From NCBI GenBank assembly GCA_019240405.1, contig JAFAYL010000056.1:25075-89074 (forward strand): a stretch of DNA of 64,000 nucleotides, given 5' to 3'. Positions 47,986 through 56,500 of this stretch are shown piece by piece (the first letter of the stretch is position 1; the number at the start of each line of letters is the position of its first letter). This DNA is from Acidobacteriaceae bacterium. Lineage in GTDB: Bacteria; Acidobacteriota; Terriglobia; Bryobacterales; Bryobacteraceae. The translations under genes and the position numbers were made by a program. The notes beneath the pieces were generated by a model. It had not been told where the DNA came from and did no database searches. It saw only the letters and a list, made by a program, of their open reading frames with translations.

Positions 47986-48119
47986 GGGCGGAGGTAGGAG
48001 AACGTGTAGAAAGGGCGTATGCGGCTGGGTACCGTTTAATCTCGAGACCTGGCGCTCAGTTGATGCCGGATACGGCCAAATGATCGCACGCAGCTTCTTT
48101 GTTTCTGAGCGTCGAAACT

Positions 48120-49082
48120 TCACAGGTCTTGGGAACTGCCGGTTTGCGAGCTCCTCTTCTTACCTATCCAAAGCAGTAAGTCCGCAACCGCAAATATCGC
48201 GAATCCAACAAAGGCAGGCAAGAGATGGAAGAAATCGAGATAGCCTACTGCAAAATGCACGCCGATTGCGCAGCCGAACCCAAAGCAACCCATAACTCCG
48301 ATGATTTCAATGAAGCTGCGGTTGAGTTCTGCGCACCGGGCTGTAAGCAGGAGAAACGCACCAATTGAGCAGAGCCCGCCCCCAAACCCGGCGCGATCGT
48401 GCGAGATAAGGGGAATCAGCATCGGCGAGATCCGGCTCAGCGCGGACGGCTGAAGCTCGATGAACCTTAGATCCGACGGGACAAAGACCCTGGTCATGCC
48501 GAAAATCGCGATTGTTATTCCAGCGAGGATGAGCCCTGCGGCAGTTACCACCAGAAGGAGCCTGCCCCATCTAGCGAAGACGTTTTCACCGTCGTAGCTG
48601 CAGTTCCAGACCGAACGAATCGAGAATTGGTTGGGCCTCGCGCGCCACAGTCCCGTCACGAAAACTGGCAATAGAAAGAGCGTGGCGACTCCGTGCCAAG
48701 TATCCAGATAGCCCTGTCCTAGATATGTGAGAAACGCTAGAAAGCCTATACTGCCGGAGAAAAGCAGCGCCCACCACGCCCAGGCCTTGTGAGTTCGTAT
48801 CGGGAATTCAGCGATCCAGAGATAGCCAGATCCGATGGCGAGAAGAGATCCGCCATAGGCCACCCGGTCATGAAACATAAATCCGAGCAGATGGCGATTC
48901 CCGGCGTGCATCAATGCTGTGGCATCCATACCAATCGCCCGACTATCGTGCGGGAGCAACTGCCCGGAGACGGATTGAAGCACGGCAAATCCGCCGCTCA
49001 GCACGAGTGAAATGCCGGTCAGCGCGATTAGAAAGCGGCCATCCCCTAGCACGGCTTCTAAAAGGCTTCGCTCGTCTCTCAC
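48120..49082 (-). CDS. Multi-pass membrane protein with internal duplication
   Basis: A 320-residue protein with about eight membrane helices; I do not recognise a named function. The two halves share motifs. HDRVAYGGSLLAIGSGYL (about residue 71) matches HDRAGFGGGLCSIGAFLL (about 231), and GQGYLDTWHGVATLFLLP matches AVGYLDFFHLLPAFVGF. Conserved His-Asp-Arg and Tyr-Leu-Asp...His sets in each half suggest a bound metal or proton-active site. It starts with GTG at 49082, with a GGAAA upstream. It is probably monocistronic. Confidence 0.75.
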   Translation of the reverse strand: MRDERSLLEAVLGDGRFLIALTGISLVLSGGFAVLQSVSGQLLPHDSRAIGMDATALMHAGNRHLLGFMFHDRVAYGGSLLAIGSGYLWIAEFPIRTHKAWAWWALLFSGSIGFLAFLTYLGQGYLDTWHGVATLFLLPVFVTGLWRARPNQFSIRSVWNCSYDGENVFARWGRLLLVVTAAGLILAGITIAIFGMTRVFVPSDLRFIELQPSALSRISPMLIPLISHDRAGFGGGLCSIGAFLLLTARCAELNRSFIEIIGVMGCFGFGCAIGVHFAVGYLDFFHLLPAFVGFAIFAVADLLLWIGKKRSSQTGSSQDL

Positions 49083-49180
49083 TTTTCCAAGGTATAAAAA
49101 CTATGGTGTCCAGATTTCGGCGGGCAGGTCGCGCGACTGTGCGGCTACTAAGTGCTTGTCGGTCGTACGGGAGGTGAGAA

Positions 49181-49606
49181 ATGGCGCTCGATGCGCGCGG
49201 GTTGACGCCGCTGCTGCAGGTCTACGATATGCCGAGATCAGTGCGCTTTTATCGCGATTTGCTCGGATTCGAGATAGTGACCACTTCGCCAGTGCTAGGT
49301 CAGGATCGTTTTCATTGGGCGCTGCTTCGGCTCGGTGATGCTGAGCTGATGCTGAACACGGCTTATGAATTTGACCACGAGCGTCCTGTTGAGCCTGACG
49401 GCGGCCGTACGACGGGACACAACGACGTGGGTTTGTTCATCGGGTGTCCGGATGTCGATGCAGCTTATGAGGAGCTGCGCGGGAAAGGCGTGCAGTTAAA
49501 AGAGCCGATAGTCACCGGCTATGGCATGAAACAGATGTACCTGCGCGATCCTGATGGATTCGGGCTATGCTTTCAGTGGCGGGCTTCAACCGTTAGTGCT
49601 CAGTGA
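49181..49606 (+). CDS. VOC-superfamily (glyoxalase/bleomycin-resistance-like) protein
   Basis: A 141-residue protein with two beta-alpha-beta-beta-beta modules. The N-terminal PLLQVYDMPRSVRFYRDLLGFE and C-terminal KQMYLRDPDGFGLCFQW are typical of the VOC fold. The specific activity cannot be told. ATG at 49181 has a strong GGGAGGTGAG ribosome-binding site. The gene ends exactly where a 21-bp repeat begins. Confidence 0.88.
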   Translation: MALDARGLTPLLQVYDMPRSVRFYRDLLGFEIVTTSPVLGQDRFHWALLRLGDAELMLNTAYEFDHERPVEPDGGRTTGHNDVGLFIGCPDVDAAYEELRGKGVQLKEPIVTGYGMKQMYLRDPDGFGLCFQWRASTVSAQ

Positions 49607-49624
49607 AATTGGTTTCGTTCTGAA
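49604..49624. repeat. 21-bp repeat shared with the 3' end of the dioxygenase gene
   Basis: An exact 21-bp sequence starting TGAAATTGGTTTCG is found here, beginning at the VOC stop codon, and again at 50493-50513 inside the 3' end of the intradiol dioxygenase gene. Read on the minus strand its core (AACGAAACCAATTT) resembles the AAACGAACCCA repeats at 37973-38110. Confidence 0.6.
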
Positions 49625-49752
49625 GGCGGCACAAGGGCCATAGTGCGCGCGTGAGACTGTTCAGGACCTGAGATTTATTCAGGGAGCGCTGAGTCTCGCG
49701 GGCATTCGGTTACGGGCGGCCGGTTCGCTTTTTGGCTACGTGAGCCGTGAAC

Positions 49753-50328
49753 TTACTTCTTTGGTGGGCCGGTTTTCTCGCTCGTGGGCGGCACGATGCC
49801 TTTTATGCGCATGTACGTGGACATATTCCCATAATGCTCGTAATCGTGCGCGGTATTGGCCGAGAGTACAGTCAGCTTCGCGAAATCCTGGTTCATTAAC
49901 TTCATCATCTCGCCGCCCTTCGCATCGGTCATGCCGGCGTAGGTTTTGCTGCAATAAGCAACCGAGTCCTTTAGTGCAGCGACGAGATCGGCTTTGCTAG
50001 TCTTGGTTTTCTCGATATCGCCTGCCGGTTTGGGTTCGCCTGCAACCGATGAGCAGAAGTAGTACTGGGAATCTGCCACGTGGCCGACCAATTGCCCGAA
50101 GGTTCGAACATCCGGGGCCGGTTTAAATGAATAGTTCTCTTCAGGCATTTTCTCGGCTGCGGCGACAACTACACCGCTGAGCAGTGTGTATATCTTGCTT
50201 TGGCTAGTAGAAATAGGATTCGCAGGCGTTGCTGCCGTTGCTTGTGCAGGTGCTGGGGCCGATGCTTGGGCGAGCACCGCAGCCGGAACAGCCAAAGTAA
50301 GAAACAATACAGATAACCTTCTGGTCAC
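49753..50328 (-). CDS. Secreted DinB-family protein
   Basis: A 191-residue protein with a signal peptide (LSVLFLTLAVPAAVLAQ) and an Ala/Pro linker, then a DinB four-helix domain. The putative metal histidines are in FGQLVGHVADSQYYF (about residue 80) and ANTAHDYEHYGNM (about 160). A periplasmic DinB protein is common in Acidobacteriota but its role is unknown. The start is GTG at 50328, preceded by a good AAAGGAG. Confidence 0.85.
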   Translation of the reverse strand: MTRRLSVLFLTLAVPAAVLAQASAPAPAQATAATPANPISTSQSKIYTLLSGVVVAAAEKMPEENYSFKPAPDVRTFGQLVGHVADSQYYFCSSVAGEPKPAGDIEKTKTSKADLVAALKDSVAYCSKTYAGMTDAKGGEMMKLMNQDFAKLTVLSANTAHDYEHYGNMSTYMRIKGIVPPTSEKTGPPKK

Positions 50329-50418
50329 GTGGAACGCTCCTTTCGAATGGCGTACGTGGTTGTCGCGCCGAAAGTTCCAGACAATATTAACAGCACAAGC
50401 AATTCAGTCCAATGCCGC

Positions 50419-50477
50419 CTGAACCCGGCTTGAGCGAGGGACCGCTCGATCCGCCATCCAGGGTCAGATTCAAATTG
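50419..50477 (-). pseudogene. Fragment of a TolC-type gene
   Basis: About 58 bp that match, with few differences, the segment 41911-41966 inside the TolC gene of this window. On the minus strand it reads NLTLDGGSSGPSLKPG, against NLTLNGGSSGPSLNPV in the intact protein. No further TolC sequence surrounds it. It lies between the dioxygenase stop and the promoter of the secreted DinB gene and looks like a relic of another TolC paralogue. Confidence 0.6.
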
Positions 50478-50487
50478 TCGAGCGGTG

Positions 50488-51147
50488 CTACTTGAAATTG
50501 GTTTCGTTCTGAACGCGAATGCGGAAGGAACAATGGAGCACGCCGTCCGGGCTTTTGGTAAGTGGTTGGATGGTGGCAAATTCGCCTCGGGTTCTGTCTT
50601 CCGCGATCATGGCCGAGGTCAGATAAGAGTCGCCTTGAAAGCGTAACTCATCGACCCATTGAGGCGGATATCCTCCTCCCCAGAGCGCAAAGTGAATGTG
50701 GGCGGGGACATGCATGCCGGGATATCGACCGGGCTTGATGGTGAGAAGCTCGAAACGCCCTTGATCATCGGTTTTCATCCAGCCGTAGAGGCGGGGCGGA
50801 TAATCTTTGTGATTCTCCCCGTAATATCCCTGTGCATCGGTATTGTAGGCGTAAACCGTAACGCCCGGTGCCGGTGTTTTGCCGTCCGGAGCGAAGACTT
50901 GTCCATTGACCACGAGCTGCTCACCAGGCTCACCCGGAGGGGTGATTTTCGTTCGGGACGTGATGTTGGCGGGTGCGGGATGGCGAATCATTACTAGGCC
51001 GTTTATTCTTGCGTTCCGCCACACTCCTGGAGGAAGGGCGTCAAATGGATCGTCAGCGGATGCGGCGCGCGCACTAATCAGGCCGCCGAAAACTGCCAGC
51101 TTTTGGAGGAACTTCCTTCGATTGCCAGTGAGCGTGGATTTTGTCAT
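50488..51147 (-). CDS. Intradiol ring-cleavage dioxygenase-like protein with Tat signal
   Basis: A 219-residue protein of the protocatechuate 3,4-dioxygenase/catechol 1,2-dioxygenase fold. A Tat-type signal is seen (NRRKFLQKLAVFGGL). The iron ligands fit YNTDAQGYYGEN, PRLYGWMKT, and the two histidines in GMHVPAHIHF. Exported forms of this fold are common and may not act on catechols. The ATG at 51147 is chosen over a TTG at 51177 because it puts the Tat motif near the N-terminus. The last codons come from a 21-bp repeat also found at 49604. Confidence 0.85.
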   Translation of the reverse strand: MTKSTLTGNRRKFLQKLAVFGGLISARAASADDPFDALPPGVWRNARINGLVMIRHPAPANITSRTKITPPGEPGEQLVVNGQVFAPDGKTPAPGVTVYAYNTDAQGYYGENHKDYPPRLYGWMKTDDQGRFELLTIKPGRYPGMHVPAHIHFALWGGGYPPQWVDELRFQGDSYLTSAMIAEDRTRGEFATIQPLTKSPDGVLHCSFRIRVQNETNFK

Positions 51148-51258
51148 TTGTGGGTCGCTATTCAGCAAGGACGACAATCAGAGGACGACCGTTAACAGGT
51201 GACTGAAAGCAGTTGGGGCTTCGGGCACGCCGGTACAATCTATTGATACAAGCGAGAT

Positions 51259-51771
51259 ATGACTACTGCTGAACTTCTGCTTCAAGACTTTGATTCTGAG
51301 ATGTCAAACACCCGGCGAACTCTCGAAAGAGTACCGGAGGACAAGCCCGACTACAAACCACACAAAAAATCAATGCCGATGGGAAGGCTGGCGATGCATT
51401 GCGCCACGCTGCCGCTCTTTGGCCAGTATCTAATCGAAGATGAGGGCATGGATATCGCAGCCCCGAAGCACCCTCACCCTGATCTGAGCTTCAAGTCGCG
51501 GGAGGAATGCCTGAAGCAGTTTGACGAGAGCGCCGCGAAATGCCGCGCCGCACTTGCCGCGGCAACAGACGCGCAATTGGCCGCCCCGTGGCGCTTCAGT
51601 TGGGGCGAGCAGCTTATTTCTAACGATTCACGCTCGCTCAGCTACCGGCGCATGTTCCTCAACCATTTAATCCATCACGTGGCGCAGCTTGGCGTTTATT
51701 TTCGTTTCAACGATGTTCCGGTGCCTGCGTTGTATGGCCCTTCGGCTGATGAGCAGTGGTCGCCGAAGTGA
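51259..51771 (+). CDS. DinB-family protein
   Basis: A 170-residue cytoplasmic DinB/DUF664-like four-helix bundle. The histidines expected to bind a divalent metal are in MGRLAMHCATLP (about residue 45) and the late FLNHLIHHVAQLGVYFR (about 133-149). This second segment is the best-conserved signature of the family. The gene is monocistronic, divergent from the dioxygenase gene, whose start lies about 110 bp away. Confidence 0.87.
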   Translation: MTTAELLLQDFDSEMSNTRRTLERVPEDKPDYKPHKKSMPMGRLAMHCATLPLFGQYLIEDEGMDIAAPKHPHPDLSFKSREECLKQFDESAAKCRAALAAATDAQLAAPWRFSWGEQLISNDSRSLSYRRMFLNHLIHHVAQLGVYFRFNDVPVPALYGPSADEQWSPK

Positions 51772-51783
51772 GACTGCTTCGAT

Positions 51784-52162
51784 TCACCTTCGAGAGAGCG
51801 CAGAGCGCCGGAAAAACAGGATCAGAAGGCTGACGCCGCTCAGCGCGAGCATGATGCGGTGGTAGAGATCGTTACTGGCGGTGCGCGGGCCGCGACCTGC
51901 CGCGAGCGCGATCATGCCCAACACTACGCCTGCAATCGCGATCTACATTTGCTGTTACGGCAACTCCCCAGGCTCTTCGCGCACAAGCGACCAATGCTGC
52001 GGCGCCACACGCGAGTGCAATTCCGCATAGTGCTTCGACGATTGATGCCGGAAGGATATGCGGCTCGTGGAATGGGCCGATAGCGAGTCCAGCATGCTGG
52101 ACGGCACCAAAGAAGAAGAGCGCCGCATTTGCAATCATGAGCAGCAGGAGCAAGATTCTCAT
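51784..52162 (-). pseudogene. Small four-helix membrane protein, interrupted by a +1 frameshift
   Basis: The N-terminal part is read from ATG 52162 (RILLLLLMIANAALFFFGAV, then HAGLAIGPFHEP) up to about VTAN near 51955. The rest continues in a different frame as IAIAGVVLGMIALAAG, GPRTASNDLYHRIMLAL and LLILFFRRSA, ending at the TGA at 51784-51786. Removing one G in the sequence AATGTAGATCG near 51948 restores a single 125-residue frame. The start overlaps the stop of the upstream membrane-protein gene (ATGA). It is either a fresh pseudogene or a sequencing error; uninterrupted, it would be a membrane protein of unknown function. Confidence 0.8.
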
Positions 52163-52893
52163 GCCAAAGCCTCCCGGTCCGGTTGAGTAAGGCGCGCTCG
52201 TGTTTTGGGCAGCGCGAATCCACTTGCGATCAGCCAAATAAAGCCAGGAAATCTCACCAGCGGAATGAGGAACAGCGCTTGAGGGAAGACCAGATTAAAC
52301 CAACTCAGCTCACCCGCGATTGCAAGAACGAGACCAAATATCGCGATCCACTTCGGTAGCAGCTTCATGATTAACGCGGGAATACATACACCCGCGATCA
52401 AGAGGCCCATCGGGATTGAAAAACCGGGGCCGCCGAAAGCGTAAGAAATGTAATTCAGCACCGTAATGAGCGTTGCGTCTGGAGCAACGCCGGGATGGAT
52501 CACTCCCCACATGATGAAACCAGCGGCAACGCTATCAAAGACTGTCATCAGTCCGCCAAAGAACGCAATGTACGGACCGGCAGCGTTTACGCCAAGAAAG
52601 CGCAGCCGGCTCACTGCGGTTGCGGTGTAGAGACCGAGAGGGATCAAAGCGCCAAATTGCAAAAACATGCAGATGAGGACGGGGATTTGGTGCGTCTGAA
52701 AATAGGGGCCGATGACGCTCGCCGGTTCCCAGGGTCCGGGCCAGTATGGTTCCTTCACGCCGAATGGGATGCCGAACGCACTGACCGCACAGAGTCCGGC
52801 GTTGAACAGGACCGTGTAGATAATCGCCAAAACTCCAAGATGTGGGCCGGCGTGATGGATCGTTGCGGGATCGCTATTCGGCTGAGAAGTCAT
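52159..52893 (-). CDS. Multi-pass membrane protein, unknown function
   Basis: A 244-residue protein with about seven hydrophobic segments, for example LGVLAIIYTVLFNAGLCAV near the N-terminus and FPGFIWLIASGFAL near the C-terminus. No family name can be given with confidence. ATG at 52893 is fixed by an AGGAGAG ribosome-binding site; an upstream in-frame start at 52914 is less likely. It forms an operon with the frameshifted small membrane protein and is divergent from a MarR regulator, which probably controls it. Confidence 0.8.
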   Translation of the reverse strand: MTSQPNSDPATIHHAGPHLGVLAIIYTVLFNAGLCAVSAFGIPFGVKEPYWPGPWEPASVIGPYFQTHQIPVLICMFLQFGALIPLGLYTATAVSRLRFLGVNAAGPYIAFFGGLMTVFDSVAAGFIMWGVIHPGVAPDATLITVLNYISYAFGGPGFSIPMGLLIAGVCIPALIMKLLPKWIAIFGLVLAIAGELSWFNLVFPQALFLIPLVRFPGFIWLIASGFALPKTRARLTQPDREALA

Positions 52894-52905
52894 TTCGTTC
52901 TCTCC

Positions 52906-52918
52906 TAGAATCATTCTA
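52906..52918. promoter_or_regulatory. Palindrome in the divergent promoter region, candidate MarR operator
   Basis: TAGAAT-C-ATTCTA, a perfect 6+1+6 inverted repeat, lies between the divergent membrane-protein and MarR genes and touches the ribosome-binding site of the former. A second, looser palindrome (CAAT-N5-ATTG, about 52936-52948) is nearer the MarR start. MarR proteins often bind such sites and repress divergent neighbours. The link is inferred from position. Confidence 0.55.
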
Positions 52919-52952
52919 TACTGAAATCATTTAAACAATGCAATATTGAGAC

Positions 52953-53465
52953 ATGGCTTCAGCGAAGCGCAATGAGGGGTGCGGTCCCCCGGCAGGCCGG
53001 TCTTCACCCGCCTTTCTGCTCGCCCAGGTGGGAGCACACGCCGCTTCAAAATTTGCCGAGCGACTCGCGAAGCTGGAGCTTATTCCGCCCCACGCGGGCA
53101 TTCTTCGCGTGCTTGGCTCGAAACCGGGAATCACTCAACAAGAGCTTGCGAATACGCTCGAAGTGGTTCCGAGCCGGTTGGTAGCGCTGATTGACGATAT
53201 AGAATCGCGAGCACTCGTCGAGCGGCGCGAAAATCCGGGGGATCGCCGCCGCTATGCCCTTCACCTCACTTCTAAAGGACAGGCAGCGCTGGAGGCAATC
53301 GGCCGGATTGGTCGTGAACACTCCGAAGCACTGCTTCGAGCGCTTTCGGAAGACGAGCGGCGGCAACTTGCGGCGCTGCTTCAGCGCATCGCTGACGAAC
53401 AGGGACTCACTCGCGGAGTGCATCCGGGCTTGCGGACGCCGCGCGTCAATCTCCGCAATGAATAA
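52953..53465 (+). CDS. MarR-family transcriptional regulator
   Basis: A 170-residue winged-helix regulator. The recognition helix region is QQELANTLEVVPSRLVALIDDIE (about 66-88, quoted here only by its ends QQELA and LIDDIE), followed by the wing RRENPGDRRRYALHLT. The dimerisation helices are at both ends. Its gene begins 59 bp from the divergent membrane-protein gene. The ligand is unknown; aromatic acids or oxidants are common for the family. Confidence 0.9.
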   Translation: MASAKRNEGCGPPAGRSSPAFLLAQVGAHAASKFAERLAKLELIPPHAGILRVLGSKPGITQQELANTLEVVPSRLVALIDDIESRALVERRENPGDRRRYALHLTSKGQAALEAIGRIGREHSEALLRALSEDERRQLAALLQRIADEQGLTRGVHPGLRTPRVNLRNE

Positions 53466-53552
53466 GTCCCTAGGGAAAACACGAGCATTGTTATAGTAAG
53501 ACGCATCTGAGATTGAGTGAGTATCGCCAATCTCGATAAGGAGGCCGTACTC

Positions 53553-56500
53553 GTGCGCCACGCGCTAATTTCATTCGCCTTGCTGTCCATCAGCGGCATT
53601 TGCTTCGCTCAACAGGAAAAACCTTTACTGCTTAGAAAGCCTACGGTCAGCCGCACGCAAATTGTTTTCAGCTACGCGGGCGACCTCTGGATTGTGGGCC
53701 GTGAAGGGGGCGATGCCAAACGCCTGACGTCGGGCATCGGCACTGAAACCGACCCTATATTTTCGCCAGACGGAAGCCTGGTCGCGTTCACGGGCGAATA
53801 CGACGGCAATCGGGATGTTTATGTCGTTCCAGCGGCGGGCGGAGTTCCGCAGCGCCTGACGTATCACCCGGGGGCGGACGAAGCAGTCGGCTGGACACGC
53901 GATGGAAAAAGCGTGCTGTTCTGTTCGGGGCGAAATAGTTACTCGTTCGGATTCCACCGGCTCTTCACGATTCCACTTACTGGCGGGTTGGCGAGTGAGG
54001 TTCCGCTACCGCGGGCTGAAGAAGGCTCTTATTCGCCGGACGGATCGCATATGGCTTATGTGCCGGTCATGCAATGGCAGAAGGCATGGAAGCGATATCG
54101 CGGCGGGCAGACGAAGCGGATCTGGATCGTGAATCTGAGTGACTCGCGTGTCGAAGAGGAAATCCCAAGAGACAATTCGAACGATTTCAATCCCATGTGG
54201 GTTGGAGATACGGTGTGGTTTCTTTCGGATCGGAGCGGCACCGTAGGATTATTTGCTTACAATCCGAAAACGAAACAGGTTCGGAACGTGGTCGGCGGGA
54301 ATTCGTTCGATCTTAAGTCAGCGGCCGCGGGACCAGACGCGATCGTGTATGAGGAGTTCGGGTCGATTCACCTGGTAGATTTGAAATCCGGGCAAGATAG
54401 AAAAATCGAGATTCGGATCGCGGGCGACCTGCCCGAGGTCAGGCCACATTTTCAGAAGATTGAGGCCAAGAAGGTGGGCTACGCGGGAATTTCTCCGACG
54501 GGGGCTCGCGCCGTCGTCGCAGTGCGTGGAGAGATCCTGACAGTTCCGGCCGAGAAGGGCGACATACGCAATCTGACGAACACGCCAGCCATCGCCGAGC
54601 GCGATCCGGCGTGGTCTCCGGATGGTAAATCGATCGCATATTTTTCAGACGAATCGGGCGAATACGCCTTGCACGTCCGCGATCAGAGCGGCATGGGGGA
54701 GGTACGAAAAATCGATTTAGGCAAGCCGCCGACGTTTTATTACTCGCCCACGTGGTCACCCGATAGCAGCAAAATCGCGTACAGCGATAAGCGGCTAAAT
54801 GTTTGGTATGTGGATGTGGCGAAGAAAGCGCCGGTTCACATCGATACCGATACCTATGCCGGGCCGTTTAATCAGTTCAGTCCTGCTTGGTCGCCGGATA
54901 GCAAATGGATTGCCTACAGTAAACAGCTACGGAATCATCTACACGCGATTTTTGTTTACTCGGTGGATCAGCAAAAGCACTCTCAAGTTACCGACGGGAT
55001 GAGCGATGCGCTATTTCCCTGCTTCGATAAAAACGGAAAGTATTTATATCTGACGGCCAGCACTGACGCGGCGCTCTCGATCGGGTGGCTGGATATGTCG
55101 AGCCTCAACCGGCCGGTGACACGCAGCGTTTATGCCGTGGTGCTGAAAAAAGGCGATGCCTCGCCGATGGCGCCCGAAAGCGATGAAGAGAAGGGCGCGG
55201 ACAAGGACAAGGATAAGGACAAGGACAAAGAAAGCGCCGACAAGAATAAGGCTGCAGAAAAGGATCCCGAAAAGAAAGCAGAAGAGAAGCCGGTTTCGGT
55301 GCAGATCGATTTCGCCGATATCGGGCAACGCATCGTATCGCTTCCCATTCCGCCGCGAAATTACAACCGCATCGTGGCCGGAAAAGCGGGTGAGTTGTTC
55401 GTAGTGGAAGGTCCACTGGTGGATCCGATTGACTTCGATCCGGCAGGTCCTTCGCTAGTCCTGCACAAGTTCGATTTAAAGACCCGCAAAGTAGACAAAA
55501 TCATCGAGGACATTAACTTCTTTGATTTGTCCTTCAACGGCGAAAAGATGCTTTACAGGCGGAGAGAACAGTGGTTCATCGCGCCTGCTTCGAAAGCGGC
55601 GGCAGAGGCTCCGAAGCCGGGTGAGGGCGGCCCGCTGAAGCTCGACGCCCTGGAGGTTTACGTGAAGCCGCGCGAGGAATGGAAACACATGTACAAGCAG
55701 GTCTGGCGCGATGAGCGGGATTTTCTATATGATCCCGGCTTGCACGGGCTGGATCGGGCTGCGATCGAGAAGAAGTATGAGCCGTTTCTGGACACAATCG
55801 CTTCACGCGACGATCTCAATTACTTGTTCGAAGAGATGCTTGGAAACATCACCATTGGCCACATGTTTGTTGGGGGCGGGGACATGCCGGAGACGAAGAA
55901 GATTAAGGGCGGGCTACTCGGGGCCGATTACAGCATCGATCACGGCCGGTACCGGTTCGCGCATATCTATGGAGGACAGAACTGGAATCCGAAATTGCGG
56001 GCGCCGCTCACGCAGCCTGGAGTTGAGGTATCGGCGGGCGAGTATCTGCTAGCGGTGCGCGGGCGCGAGCTGCACGGTTCCGACAATATTTACAGCTTCT
56101 TTGAGGAGACGGCCGGTCAATCGGTTTCGATTCGCGTCGGGCCGAATGCGGATCGTTCCGGATCGCGCGAGGTGACGGTTGTGCCGCTCGAGGATGAAAC
56201 CGACCTGAGAAATCTTTCGTGGATCGAAGACAACCGGCGCAAGGTGGATCAAATGACGGGCGGACGGGTCGCGTACATTTATCTTCCGAACACTGCCGGC
56301 GAGGGGTTCACGAATTTCAACCGCTATTTCTTCGCGCAGGTTGATAAAGAAGCGGCAATCATTGATGAGCGATTCAACGGCGGCGGAGACATCGCGGACT
56401 ACATCATCGACTATTTGCGGCGGCCGTTACTGAGCTTCTGGACGATGCGGGAAGGAGAGGACATCACGACACCGCTCGAAGGCATCTTCGGGCCGAAGGT

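Noticed and set aside
55183..55290. Tandem GACAAG-type repeats as a regulatory or mobile element
   Set aside because: They encode the Lys/Asp/Glu-rich linker of the tricorn protease in frame; ordinary low-complexity coding sequence.
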